Assembly (NCBI GenBank): GCA_024233135.1
Contig: JACKPZ010000002.1
Location: forward strand, 186,001 to 250,000
Length of the DNA stretch: 64,000 bases
Direction: 5' to 3'
DNA from: Akkermansiaceae bacterium
Lineage (GTDB): Bacteria; Verrucomicrobiota; Verrucomicrobiia; Verrucomicrobiales; Akkermansiaceae
Under the pieces are notes generated by a model. That model was not told the origin of the DNA and did no database searches. It saw only the letters and a program-made list of their open reading frames with translations. Shown piece by piece: positions 7,901-17,500 of this stretch. Numbering within the stretch: the stretch's first letter is position 1; every line of letters starts with the position of its first letter. The position numbers and the translations under genes were made by a program.

Positions 7901-10467
7901 TCGACCGGGCTGTTGGCACTGAACATCGTGCCGGAGCCTTGGTAGTCCCAACTGCTGTTGCTGGTGTCCCACGTCGCGCCGTCGTTGCCGACCCAGATGA
8001 GCGGCTCTCCGGTGATGCGGAGCACGATGGCGGAGCCGGTATCGACGATGCTGGCGGACTGGTTCGGGTTCAGATCCGGCACCGAGCCGACCTGGAAGTC
8101 GGAAATGGAACCGGTGAAGGTGCCGCCGGCGTAGTCGATGATGGGGTAGTCGAATCCGGAGGCGTCGCTCGACCAGGCGTTGAGCGTGTTGGTGACGTTG
8201 ACGGTGACCTTGCCGCTGGCACCGGTGGTGGTCAGGTCCGTCGCGTAGATGACCTGGTCCATGAACTCACCGGTCGCCTGAAGGGTGATTTGCGCATCCC
8301 CTTGGAACACCAAGGTGTTGACCGTGAGGTCGCCCAGATTGCCCGCGCCCGCTTGCACGGTGTTGGCGGGATCGTCCGCCACGGTGAGCGAGTCGATGGA
8401 TCCGTTGCCGTCCACCGCGCCCTGCGTGACGAGCACGGGAGTGGTCGCGCCGAGGTTGCCGGCGGCGAAGTTGGAAACCATCAGCTTCGCTCCGGCTCCG
8501 TTGATGGTGACGCCGCTGCTGGAGTCGATGGTGGCGGCACCCGCAAGAGCAAGCGTGCCGCCGGTGATGGTGGTCGGGCCGTCATAGGAGGCCGCGGCGT
8601 TCAGAGTGAGTGTTCCCGCGCCGGACTTGGTGAGGCCGCCATCGCTGCCGGCGGACTGGAGAGGATCGACGATACCGACGTTGAAGCCGTTCGAATCGAT
8701 CAACGCGCCGCCGCTGAGGACGTTCACGGTCTGGGTGGCACCGCCGAGGTTGACGAAGTTCGCATCGTTGCCGGTGGCCTTGAGGAGCCCGCCGTTGAAG
8801 TTGAAGGCGGCGGTGGCGTCGTTATTGGTGGTGTTGACCGCACGGATCGTCAGCGTTCCACCGTTGAGGTGGAAGGTGTTGTTGGCACCGGTTCCGCCGG
8901 ACTGGTTAAGGTCGAGCACCCCTCCTCCAAGCGGAGTGGTTTTGTTGTCGGTGAAGGAAGTGACGGAACCGCCGTTCATCGTGAACACGTTGGTTCCCGT
9001 GGAAGTGCCTCCGCCGGTATTGAAACGAATGTCGGTGTTGGTGTTGAGATTGAGGTTGCCCCCGCTCATCACCACCTCGGCATTTCCGAAGTCAAACTGG
9101 TGCAAGATCATCCACCGTTTGGTGGTGGTGGCGACGTTGACCGTCCCGCTGTCGATCGTGAGTCTGCCAAGAGACGTGGCGCTGCCGGCATAGGAGAGCA
9201 CCAGATCCCCTTCGGAATTGAGGGTTCCTCCGTCGACGTTCACGTAGCCCTTGGCGGTGGCGGCGTTGTTGTTGCCGCGGCCGATCCGGGTGAGGTTCGA
9301 GCTGAACGTGCTCGTTCCGTTGAGATTCACCGTCGCGGTCGCGCTGTTCTGGGCGATTTCGACCGTCTTGTTGGTGGTATTGAAGCTCGACGCATCATTG
9401 AGCGTCATGGTCACGTTCGCACCGGTCGATTCACCGATGTTGTTGGTGCCGTTGGTGGTGATGGAAGAGGTGCCATTCAGCGTCACCGTGGCCTTGGGAC
9501 CCACCGGATTGGTCTGGAGCCAACCCAAGCTGATGTTCGTGGAGGTGATCGACGCCGCGTTGTTGAGGATGACGTCACTGGACGCGGTGCCGTCGCCATT
9601 GCCCTTGCCGATGCTCAGCCAGCTCACACCGGTGATCGAACCGCCGTCCATGATGAGCTGGGTGTTGGTGCCGGCGCCGGCATCCAATCCACCGACGGTG
9701 AATTCCTTGGTGTTGCAGGTGAAGGCGCCGGAGGTGATCCGGGTCGTGCCCTCCTTGAGGACGGCGCACTGGGTGGCACCAAGGATCGCGAGGGCGGCAT
9801 TGTTCAGATTTCCTCCCCCGGAAAGGGAAAGTTCACCCGTGCCGGTTTTGAACAAGCTGAGCTGGGCGCCGTTCGTCGGCGAAAGAGGAGCGGCGAAATT
9901 CCAGTCGCCGGCACCGGTGAACTGGAACGCGTGGTCTCCGGCACCGCCGAGGCCGAACCTGACGTCCGAGTTGACGGTCGCGGCATTGGTGAGCGAGTTG
10001 TTGGTCCAGACTTGGGTCGATCCCCCGACGCCGCCGAGGGTGATGTTGAAGTTGCCACCGGTATTGTCCGAGTTGCCCAGGGAGACGGGGCCGGAGCCAT
10101 CCGCGATCAAGACGCCATTGATCCGCAAGCCGGCGGTGAGCGTGCCGTCGATGGCGAGCGAGTCGGTTTGGGTGGCCGCGACCTCCAGGTTGAGTCCGGT
10201 ATTTCCCGGAGATCCGCCGAGCGTGCCTGCGGCATACACCAGAGAGAGCGGGCCAGCTTGGGTACCATCCCACAGCGCGGTGTCCCCTGCCGCGCTCGGC
10301 AGGACGTCACCCACCCAGTTGGCGGCAAGTCCAAGTTCATCGTCGGTTCCGCCATCCCAGGTCACGGTGGCGGAGTAGGCGGTGGAAACGACCGCAGCCG
10401 ACATGGCGAGGAACGCCGTGGTCGGGAGGCTGCGGGAGACGAAGTTGCGGAATCTCTTGGGTTTCAT
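4987..10467 (-). CDS. Giant secreted autotransporter-associated beta-strand-repeat protein
   Basis: The start is placed at the ATG at 10467, where MKPKRFRNFVSRSLPTT begins a signal peptide ending near TAYSA; the frame is open 46 codons further but that stretch is not signal-like. The 1826-residue product is nearly all Gly/Thr/Asn/Ser-rich parallel beta repeats, recurring as LTKSGAGTLTLNA, LVKTGAGTLVTNG and similar. At its C terminus (from about residue 1690) it has a module with DPDNDGVSNLVEYVLGRDPS and ends FFARVKAVK. Its first part is clearly paralogous to the PEP-CTERM protein at 20527-22857 (both contain TIDSGTVNVATTTKRWMIL). No catalytic domain and no outer-membrane barrel are visible. 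It is probably a surface or matrix beta-helix protein. It ends at a strong terminator and appears monocistronic. Confidence 0.88.
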   Translation of the reverse strand: MKPKRFRNFVSRSLPTTAFLAMSAAVVSTAYSATVTWDGGTDDELGLAANWVGDVLPSAAGDTALWDGTQAGPLSLVYAAGTLGGSPGNTGLNLEVAATQTDSLAIDGTLTAGLRINGVLIADGSGPVSLGNSDNTGGNFNITLGGVGGSTQVWTNNSLTNAATVNSDVRFGLGGAGDHAFQFTGAGDWNFAAPLSPTNGAQLSLFKTGTGELSLSGGGNLNNAALAILGATQCAVLKEGTTRITSGAFTCNTKEFTVGGLDAGAGTNTQLIMDGGSITGVSWLSIGKGNGDGTASSDVILNNAASITSTNISLGWLQTNPVGPKATVTLNGTSSITTNGTNNIGESTGANVTMTLNDASSFNTTNKTVEIAQNSATATVNLNGTSTFSSNLTRIGRGNNNAATAKGYVNVDGGTLNSEGDLVLSYAGSATSLGRLTIDSGTVNVATTTKRWMILHQFDFGNAEVVMSGGNLNLNTNTDIRFNTGGGTSTGTNVFTMNGGSVTSFTDNKTTPLGGGVLDLNQSGGTGANNTFHLNGGTLTIRAVNTTNNDATAAFNFNGGLLKATGNDANFVNLGGATQTVNVLSGGALIDSNGFNVGIVDPLQSAGSDGGLTKSGAGTLTLNAAASYDGPTTITGGTLALAGAATIDSSSGVTINGAGAKLMVSNFAAGNLGATTPVLVTQGAVDGNGSIDSLTVADDPANTVQAGAGNLGDLTVNTLVFQGDAQITLQATGEFMDQVIYATDLTTTGASGKVTVNVTNTLNAWSSDASGFDYPIIDYAGGTFTGSISDFQVGSVPDLNPNQSASIVDTGSAIVLRITGEPLIWVGNDGATWDTSNSSWDYQGSGTMFSANSPVEFNDDADEFVVEIGENVSPSVTLFSNSIDYTLNSSGGFGIAGGSVVKNGFGTVTLSTVNTYDGTTTINEGEILLTGNGSISDSSTITVGASGELTFDVTGNSEYANPIAGSGLITKGGTGTVTLSGANTHTGDLYLNEGGLNLNSVSALGAGPGIFTINGGTIDNTSGADLVLTGAKPIFWDGDFSFTGTNSLALGGGAVTMGGSGTSRTVNVDANSLGMGAITGTGFGLVKTGAGTLVTNGIVDLDGILDIQGGIVSANQDVIAAAPMGSGILQNEGDVGTKWTFWDGNADPQVTTDYTSNVLIRDNDGSHQFQLGIVKRGTGSLTLTNASNNTTAQLQVVSGKLVLDAGTYKYQNIDTSTFVGAAALIGSAAANGVLVIDGATVHYNNMTNADAAAYRGTLNIGANATGAGAVMLSSGSLDVHRQLAVGSTGGSFAAYSQSGGTATVGGFLAVGLGTAQGVVNLSGGTYNQGGPVTNGAGTGSTGVMSLSGNAAYNQTSVGDLGLWIGESGTGVLNVSDSSTLTIVSGNNGLQLGRNASGVGSANLLGGTVTAKAVYKGAGTGSLSFNGGTLAANTANTAFLTGLTSAYVHAGGGTIHNGGNAITIGQPLLAPTGGGVTATGLIPGGSGFIDTPIVTVTGDGTGASAVAEIDASGNLTGITMTNPGVGYTNATFALLGGGIGNTGAIDGAPTIVPNVSGGMTFSGSATTTLTGVNTYTGNTTITAGTLVVGTGGAVTVKPTANNTSSKITGAGTLSFIGTLRIDLSGAAIANGNSWLLEDVASPFYTPGSFAVTSASLGAFTEQGDGVTHILVDGNNTWSFSETTGVLSLSVAAPSGFDSWITGFGLDPADQDPTDDPDNDGVSNLVEYVLGRDPSVSEGAASTGAKNGANFELTFQRADLAQAAGDVSILIEYGNDLAGWTEVAVPATSGTVGGVTFTITDGSPTDTVVASIPTSGATEFFARVKAVK

Positions 10468-10804
10468 GGGGTCTGATTGGATTTGATTTCCGGCGCGGCC
10501 GGGATACGGAGGCATTTCGGCGGGAGGGGTGGCGGCGGATGCCGTCTGGACGCGACTGCACCGAAGCAGCCCATCTGATCCTAGTAGCGAAAAGCCGTCC
10601 GACAACCCGGCACACTCCCTGAGGATTTTTTTCCATTCGCCCCCACATCGGGCGGGCCAAGCGGAAACCTGCGCCGCGGTTGGGAAGAAAGCCTTTCACT
10701 CTCAAACATTCGGACGGATTCGACTTCGGAAGATCGCTCGGAAACCACGGATATCCAACGAAAGTTCAGATTCGAGGCGGGCATGACACCATCCGGGTGC
10801 GGAA
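10468..10804. other. 337-bp non-coding region between two minus-strand genes
   Basis: It separates the kinase stop (10805) from the beta-strand gene start (10467) and should hold the latter's promoter. Reading leftward, ttgtcg and taggat occur 16 nt apart (about 10568-10595), a weak sigma-70-like match. Short ORFs here look like overlaps without family resemblance. I see no RNA gene or strong terminator. Confidence 0.5.
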
Positions 10805-13072
10805 TCAGCCGGATTTCCCGCGAAACATGGCTTCCGCTTCGCGGAACAACAGGCGCGCCTGCACCCAGTCCCACCAATAGCCGTTTTCTTTGCCAAGGGG
10901 TTCGTAGGCAGGCACGAGTTCGGGTTTGAAGGCGTATTTGATCCACTCGCGGGCGTTGTCGAGTTCGCGGCGCGCGGCTTCGGCATGACCGAGCTGGTGG
11001 TGGGCCATGGCGAGCAGCGGATGGACGGACGCGGAGAACGCCTGCTTGGAAATCTGATAGCCAAGGGCGAGCTCGCCCCAGTAGAGCGCTTTTTCGAATT
11101 CGCCGCGGCGGTGGCAGAGCAAGGCGTTCGACCAGGCGCACCATCCCGCCCTTTCGACTTCCCAACCGGGTTTGAGGTTGTCTTTCTCATATTCGACTTT
11201 CTCAAGCAAAAGCCGGAAGGGTTCGAGTTCCTCAAGGAAGCCGGGCGAGGCTGGCCGCAACAAGGTGGCCTGAAGCGCCTGCTGGGCGTGCAGATACGCG
11301 TCGGTATCGCGAAAACGGGCAAGCACCCAATCACGATACCTGTCGTACTTCGCGCGATCACCATCCTCCGCGAGCGCGGGGCCCGCGGCGACGAGATCTT
11401 CGCGTGAGATCATGTCGTTCTGATCGGAGAAACGGTTCGCCTGGGTGAGGAGCAGGTAACAATCGGCCGCCTGGTCCCAGCGGCCGCGCATCGCGTTCCA
11501 GCTTCCGAGCGAGCGCAGCACGTTGGCCGCCTCGAGCGACGGCTCGATTTCGGAGAGGGGGGAATGGCGGAGCATTTCGTCGGCATCCTCGGTTTTGCCC
11601 TCGCTGAGCAGGGCGGCGACCTGCGCCATGTTCTCGCGCGCCATCGAGAGTTTCCGCAGGTGTGCTTCGTTCGCGCGCGCCGTTTCGGAGATCGCGCGGA
11701 GGCGGGCCTGTTCCTGACGGGCACCACGCTCACGCAGGAACGAGTAGTAGGCGAAGCCAAAGCCAAGCACCAGCGATGCGACAATGGCCAGCGACGTCAG
11801 GCAGGCGACGCGGTTGCGCCGGACGAACTTGTTCAGGAGATAGATCCGGCTGGGGGGCCGTGCGGATACCGGTTCGTTGGCGATGAAACTGTGGAGGTCG
11901 AGCACGAAGGCGCCGACCGTTTCGTAGCGCCGGGCCCGGTCCTTTTCGAGCGCCTTCATGACAATCCAGTCGAGATCGCCCGCGATCAACGAGATGAGGC
12001 GATGGCCGTCCGAACCGCAGCGCGCCGCCGCCTCGTCGAGGTCTTTCCGCATCATGGACCGAAGCACTTCGGACGGAGGCGGCACCGGTGACTCCATGAG
12101 AAGCCTGCGCATTTCGGTGACACCGGCGTCCGAAAGCGTCTTCGGATCGAAGGGCGGGCGTCCGGTGAGCAGCTCATAGAGCAGGGCACCGAGACTGTAG
12201 ACATCGCTGCGGGTGTCGATATCGACGGACCGGCGGTCGGCCTGTTCCGGGCTCATGTAGGCGGGCGTGCCGATGAACGGCTCGGCGGCGGTGTAGCGGG
12301 TGTCCGTGCCCGGAGCGGAGGCGGTGGCCTTGGCGATCCCGAAGTCGATGACCTTCGGCGTGGCCTGGCCATCGTGCTCGCTTACGAGAATGTTGGACGG
12401 CTTGATGTCGCGGTGGATGACCCCTTTCTGGTGGGCGTGCTGGATCGCGCCACAGACCTGGATGAACAGGTCGATGCGACGGGCGACCGGAAGATGGTTG
12501 TGATCGCAATAATCCGTGATGCGTTCGCCGCGGACCCACTCCATGACGAAATACGGACGCCCGCCGTCGGTGGTGCCCGCGTCCAGAACCTGGGCGATGA
12601 ACGGGTGGTCCATCACAGCGAGCGACTGACGTTCCATTTCGAAACGGGCGATGACACGTTCGGTATCCATGCCGAGACGGATGACCTTGAGGGCGACCTT
12701 GCGGCGGACCGGCTCGCGCTGCGCGGCCAGATAGACCACGCCGCAGCCGCCTTCGCCGATCCGTTTTTCGATGAAATAGTTGCCGATCGTTTTCCCCGGT
12801 CCTTCCGGGTCCTCGAGTGGCTCGTGGATTTCACCGGGACCGTCCTCCATCAAGGTCTTGCAAACCTCCGCCGCAACCACGGTGCGGGCGCCCACCGCCT
12901 CGCGGAAGAAGTCCTCCGCCTTGTCATGGGCCGACAAGAGCCCGTCGAGACGCCGCCTCTGGCCCTCGTCTCCGTTGCAGACCTTTTCAAGAAACGCCTC
13001 GCGCACATCGCCGGCATCGATGGCGGCGGCCACCTCGAAGACGGCTTGTTCGATCTGGCGGGATGGATTCAT
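10805..13072 (-). CDS. Membrane-anchored Ser/Thr protein kinase with C-terminal TPR-like region
   Basis: The 755-residue Hanks-type kinase is PknB-like. After an N-terminal helical segment (1-95), the kinase domain (about 98-395) has GEGGCGVVY (106-114), the ATP lysine in VALK (about 129), catalytic HRDIKPSN (220-227) and DFG (243-245), with GTPAYMSPEQ in the activation region. All key residues are present, so it should be active. One membrane span follows (about 422-445), then a helical region with alanine-rich repeats resembling TPRs, probably extracytoplasmic. The gene starts 30 nt after the ECF sigma-factor gene and is probably co-transcribed with it. In Planctomycetes and Verrucomicrobia such pairs suggest control of the sigma factor by phosphorylation; this is inference here. 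Confidence 0.92.
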   Translation of the reverse strand: MNPSRQIEQAVFEVAAAIDAGDVREAFLEKVCNGDEGQRRRLDGLLSAHDKAEDFFREAVGARTVVAAEVCKTLMEDGPGEIHEPLEDPEGPGKTIGNYFIEKRIGEGGCGVVYLAAQREPVRRKVALKVIRLGMDTERVIARFEMERQSLAVMDHPFIAQVLDAGTTDGGRPYFVMEWVRGERITDYCDHNHLPVARRIDLFIQVCGAIQHAHQKGVIHRDIKPSNILVSEHDGQATPKVIDFGIAKATASAPGTDTRYTAAEPFIGTPAYMSPEQADRRSVDIDTRSDVYSLGALLYELLTGRPPFDPKTLSDAGVTEMRRLLMESPVPPPSEVLRSMMRKDLDEAAARCGSDGHRLISLIAGDLDWIVMKALEKDRARRYETVGAFVLDLHSFIANEPVSARPPSRIYLLNKFVRRNRVACLTSLAIVASLVLGFGFAYYSFLRERGARQEQARLRAISETARANEAHLRKLSMARENMAQVAALLSEGKTEDADEMLRHSPLSEIEPSLEAANVLRSLGSWNAMRGRWDQAADCYLLLTQANRFSDQNDMISREDLVAAGPALAEDGDRAKYDRYRDWVLARFRDTDAYLHAQQALQATLLRPASPGFLEELEPFRLLLEKVEYEKDNLKPGWEVERAGWCAWSNALLCHRRGEFEKALYWGELALGYQISKQAFSASVHPLLAMAHHQLGHAEAARRELDNAREWIKYAFKPELVPAYEPLGKENGYWWDWVQARLLFREAEAMFRGKSG

Positions 13073-13102
13073 CGGATGCGGAATGGAGCGGCCGAAGCGC
13101 GG

Positions 13103-13678
13103 TCAGGCACCGCCCGCGTCCGCCTCGGCTTCGATCTGTTGGATGATCTGGATGAGGCAGGCGCGGGCGTAAGCCCATTGCCGCTCGACGGTGCGGACGT
13201 TGACTCCGTGCGAGGCGGCGACCTCGTTGTTGGTGAGCCCGGCGAAGAACTTCAACAACACGATGCGCGCGCTGTCCGGGTCCTCCTTTTCCAAACGCCG
13301 CAGGCTTTCGTCGATGAGCAGGATGCGGTCGTCCGGAGTCTCTTCGTTGAATTCCAGCATCGCCGGGTCGATCTCCGTGCGGATGCCTCCGCCCTTGAGG
13401 CTCGCCTTCTGCCGGGCGCGATCGACGAGGATCCGCCGCATCGCGAGGGCCGCCGCCCGGAAGAAGTGGACGCGGTCGCCCCAGTTGCGGTCGCCCTTGG
13501 CGGTCAGGCGGATCCATGCCTCATGCACGAGGGCGGTGGGCTGGAGCGTGATGCCCTCGGCCTCACGGGAAATGCGGGAAGCGGCGAGACGGCGGAGTTC
13601 ATCGTAGACGAGCGGCAGCATCTCGTCCGCTGTCACCCCCTCGGTGTCGCTGTGGGAAGGGCGCTCCTTTTCGTCCAT
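13103..13678 (-). CDS. ECF-type RNA polymerase sigma factor
   Basis: The 191-residue sigma factor belongs to the ECF-like HTH group common in Planctomycetes and Verrucomicrobia. Region 2 is around residues 20-90, with LPLVYDELRRLA, LQPTALVHEAWIRL and FFRAAALAMRRILVDRAR. Region 4 is around 115-175 and has an HTH, GLTNNEVAASHGVNVRTVERQW. No anti-sigma factor gene is adjacent; instead a Ser/Thr kinase gene follows 30 nt downstream, which points to kinase-based control. Upstream on the same strand, 73 nt away, is a small secreted protein gene, so the pair may be the end of a longer transcript starting with the pseudopilin-like gene. Target promoters cannot be deduced. Confidence 0.92.
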   Translation of the reverse strand: MDEKERPSHSDTEGVTADEMLPLVYDELRRLAASRISREAEGITLQPTALVHEAWIRLTAKGDRNWGDRVHFFRAAALAMRRILVDRARQKASLKGGGIRTEIDPAMLEFNEETPDDRILLIDESLRRLEKEDPDSARIVLLKFFAGLTNNEVAASHGVNVRTVERQWAYARACLIQIIQQIEAEADAGGA

Positions 13679-13751
13679 ACGTTCGCCCGCAGGCTAGGGC
13701 CGGAGCGGAGCGCTGACAAGGAGACATCCGCGACCGCGGAGACCCGGTCGT

Positions 13752-14489
13752 TCAATTGTTGGCGGAGGCCTGGCGATCGCGCGGCGGCACGTCATCGAAT
13801 GCCCGCAACTGCACCTTTTCGGTTTGCGGTTCGAGGAAGAACACCATCAAGCGGCGGGTCTTGCCCGGGTGGGGCCAGAGACCGGTGGAGACCGGTTCGA
13901 GGTGCTGCTCCTTGACGACGAAGGTGCGCATCCCGATCTGTCCGGTATCGCGCGACGGCGGGTCCTCGATAAGCATTACCTTGCCCGGATTGAAGTCGTA
14001 TTTCTTGCGCTCCAGCATGAGCCGCACCGGCAGCGGGCTCATGTTGGTGATGTGGAACGATCCGGCGGGAAACTTCTGCTTCGTATCATCGACGACCATC
14101 ACCCGGCACTTCGCATCGTCGCCGGGCGCGGCAGGCACGAACAGCAGGATCGCGGAGCGGGTGCCGGCGGGCAGAGTCGCCTCGCCGATCAACTCGCCCT
14201 TCTGCTTCATCGACTCGCGTTCGGGCTTGAGCGTGAAGACCACCTTGCGCGAAGCGAGCGGCACCGCCGTGAACTGGTGGTTCAGATAGGTCTTGATCGG
14301 CGCGAGCACCCCGGGTGTTCCCTCGCCGGCGGCGGGGTCGTGGGCGTACGCCTCGCGCTGTTGCAATTCCGGAGAAAACGCGAGCAGCCGGAGTTCCACA
14401 CCGCGCTCGGAAGACCCGGCGTCCTGCGCGCGGATGGACGGTGACAGGAGCGCGGCGAAGACGGCGGTGAAAGCGAGAATTCGAATCAT
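13752..14489 (-). CDS. Secreted protein of unknown function downstream of Verru_Chthon A
   Basis: The start is set at the ATG at 14489, giving 245 residues with a signal peptide (MIRILAFTAVFAALL, cleavage near IRAQ). I do not recognise a named domain. The mature part looks like beta-sandwich material, with a segment resembling presentation of a beta-rich fold (GSFHITNMSPLPVRLMLE), a conserved-looking IGMRTFVVKEQH and a tail rich in charged residues. It begins 44 nt after the stop of the pseudopilin-like gene and is very likely in the same transcript. Its function may therefore be tied to the assembly or anchoring of that large protein, but nothing in the sequence proves this. Confidence 0.75.
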   Translation of the reverse strand: MIRILAFTAVFAALLSPSIRAQDAGSSERGVELRLLAFSPELQQREAYAHDPAAGEGTPGVLAPIKTYLNHQFTAVPLASRKVVFTLKPERESMKQKGELIGEATLPAGTRSAILLFVPAAPGDDAKCRVMVVDDTKQKFPAGSFHITNMSPLPVRLMLERKKYDFNPGKVMLIEDPPSRDTGQIGMRTFVVKEQHLEPVSTGLWPHPGKTRRLMVFFLEPQTEKVQLRAFDDVPPRDRQASANN

Positions 14490-14533
14490 TTCGTTTGTCT
14501 GTGGGTGGGATGGATGCCGGGCACCCCTCCGGA

Positions 14534-17500
14534 TCAAAGTTCCTCTTGGGAGAGCCAACGGAACGATGCCACGACAAAGCGCCGACCGAAAGTCACGTTT
14601 TCATCCTCGAGTGTCGAGACGTCCGCCTCCGGATTGTCGGCGGGGTTCACGAACTCGGGCACCCGCTGGACCGTCGCTTCACACCAGGCGCGGGCGAGCA
14701 CGTTCTTGCCGTCCGTGGAAGTCGCCTCCCCATAACAGCGGATCTTGAAGGTGTCACCACGGACGGTGGCCACCGGTGCGAGAGCTTCCATCACATCGCC
14801 TTGGGTGATCATCGTCGGCGCGCCCTCGGCGCTGGATCCCTCCATGGCGGAGCTGTTGGCGACTCCTTTCTTCCGTTCGTCCGAGATCGCGCCCGGGCTG
14901 ATCGGCTTGCCGTCCGACGAGATCTGCGAGGCGTTGATGCCGGATTCCTCGATGGCGGTTTCGATGAGGCCGGCGAGCGCATGGAGTCCGCCCTCGGGTC
15001 CGGGGCGGCGGTTCACGAACTCTCCGAGCGTGAGACTCGGCGCCTTGTCCTGCTCGCCGCGATCCTGGATCTGCTCGACGATCTTGCGGGCGAGGGTTTC
15101 GATCTGGCCATCGGTGAGCGAGCGGAAGCCTGCCCAGCGGAGGAAATTCGGAGCCGAAGGACCGGCAACCGGCTTGCCCGCGCGGACGAACGGCGTGCTG
15201 TCGTCGTTCGAGTAGGCCGTATCGGAAAGGCGGGTGCCCGAGGTATTGAACTCAAGTCCGTTGATCAGGCGGTCCCGTTGGGAGGAAAGCACCGCGCGCC
15301 ATGCGTCCACCGAGTTCGAGTTCACATTGAACGGACCGTCCACGCCGATATGGGCGGCGAGCTGGCGCGAGCGGTCCAGATCGGAAAGCCCGGCGATGTC
15401 CGCGGCGACAACCTCCGGATCACCCGGAGCGACCACCGGCACCATCCGCGAGTTGAGGGCGGGCTCGCTGCCTTCGAAGAGGTCGTTGAGCACATCGTTC
15501 ATTCCGCGGCCGGACGAAACGATGCCGTCCTTGTAAGCGGTGATGCTGGAGAAGTAGTAGCCGTCCCACAACGCATCGTTGAGCAGGTAGCTGTGGTCGA
15601 GCATGTTCCCCCCAAGCTGACGGGCTACGGAAGACGACTCGATGAGCGGATGGGCGCGCGAGTTTCCGAAGGGATGGACGACACGCGGCAGGAACGATCC
15701 GGCGGCGAGGTTGGCGTGCACGAACTCGCCGAGCGACGCGGCGGGCGCCAGCGGCACGTGGAGCATGTTCACAAACGAGGAACCTTCGGAAATCGAACCG
15801 TTCGCACCGTAGTAGCCACGATTGGTATCCGGGTCGATGTCGATGCCGTTCGGGAATCCGCTCACACTGGTAAGCTCCCTCAGGCGGACGTCGTAGCTCT
15901 GGTGGGCCAGCCCGACGACGCTGGTGTCCTGCTGGCCGCCTTCGACGATGAAATTGTTGTGCAGCCACGGCTTGCTGTCGGTGAGCTGGTCGCGGGTGGT
16001 GCGGGCGCTCATCTCCAACATCGCGAATGGCTTCTTGTAGGCCGCGGTCGAATCGCGATCGCTGTCGGTCTGCAGGATGTCACTGACTTGATATTGACGT
16101 GAGATTTCCGGATAGTCGGGATTCGCGCAAAGTTCCTTGGCGAGATCGCTGCCGAAGTTGAAACGATAGCTGCGCAAGGTGTCCGAGACCACGCCTTGGT
16201 TGTTGATGTCGGTCGTGACAGCGGTCGAATCCGTGCCGGGCGTGACGCCCGCGAGCACATCTACCTGGAAATTCGTACCCGCGTTGCCCGAAGTGATCAT
16301 CGGTTTCACCTCTGCCACGATGTCATCGGTGAGACGCACGTCGACATAACCCGTGTCACGGTGGTGATCCGCCTCGAACCTGTATTTCGTGGAATCAGGA
16401 CGGCCGCGGAAGGACAAGTGGTCGGTCTGGAGGCCGGCCCGATAATCCCATCCCGGGACGGACTCGACACCAAATTTCCCGAAGGTCGCGGTCGGACGAT
16501 TGTCGACATTGCCAAAGTTCCTCGATTGCTCCCAGTCGAAGAACACTCCGTTCGCACGGTTGCCCATGGAGGCGTTGGCCTCGGTTCCCCAAGTCCAGTT
16601 CCGTGCCACCCGGGGTGCGAACACTTTCACTTCGCCAGGCTTCAGTTCCAGGCTCCGCTGCATCCGGTCACCGGTGCCGTCCGCAAGCACCAGGGTGAAG
16701 CATTTCCTGGCTTCGTAGTTTCTTTCGTTGACGATCTGGAACTGCGCGAGTCCGGCCCACTGGTCATCGCCGCGGATGAACACGTTGGTATTGGCCTTGT
16801 TGTCGATCTTGCGGAAACGGAAACCGACCGGCGGGTCCCACACCCGGATCCGGGTCTTCTCCAGATCGAGGGTGACGTCGTACGGGTTGTAGAGCGTCAC
16901 CACCGTGTCGTAAACGAGATGGGGAACGCCGTAGTTCTGAAAGCCTTGAGGGTCGCCATATTGGTTGAGGAAGTTCCTCCGCTGGTTGTTCTCCACGGCC
17001 AACGGCGTGTGTGACACCACCGAAAAGACGATCTGCAGTTTCGCGATCGCCGGCAGCATGCGCTCGACCTCGGGAGACGGATCGATGCCGCCCGTTTCGC
17101 TGATTTTCAGGTCGGACCGGCGCGCGGCCGAGGAACGCAGGCTGTAGGAGGGATCGCCGCTCCGCGCGGTGGTGTTCTTGTATTTCTGATAGTGGCTTTG
17201 GAGGTAGGTCCACAGGGGAGCTCCCTGCGCCGACGCGAAGCCGTTGGAATACGGCGTATCGCTGTCGAAGGCTCCCGAAGGGATGTCGGTGGGCTCGAAA
17301 AGCTGGGTGAGGTCGGTTTTCAGTCCGCCCTCGGCCACGTTGGTGAGAAGTCCGAGCGAGCCGGTGGTGAAGTCATGGAAACGGCGTTGGATGGCCTCCT
17401 TGCCGGAGCCACCGCCCGGGATCATCGCCGTGTCGAGCGAGATCAAGTGCACGGGTTCCTCCAGCGACGAGAGCGCGCTGTCGAGAATGTCGGCGCGGAA

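Noticed and set aside
7513..10476. Second long antisense frame (987 codons) over the same gene
   Set aside because: Same reason; low-complexity, no start context, no homology-like motif, overlaps a well-supported gene completely.
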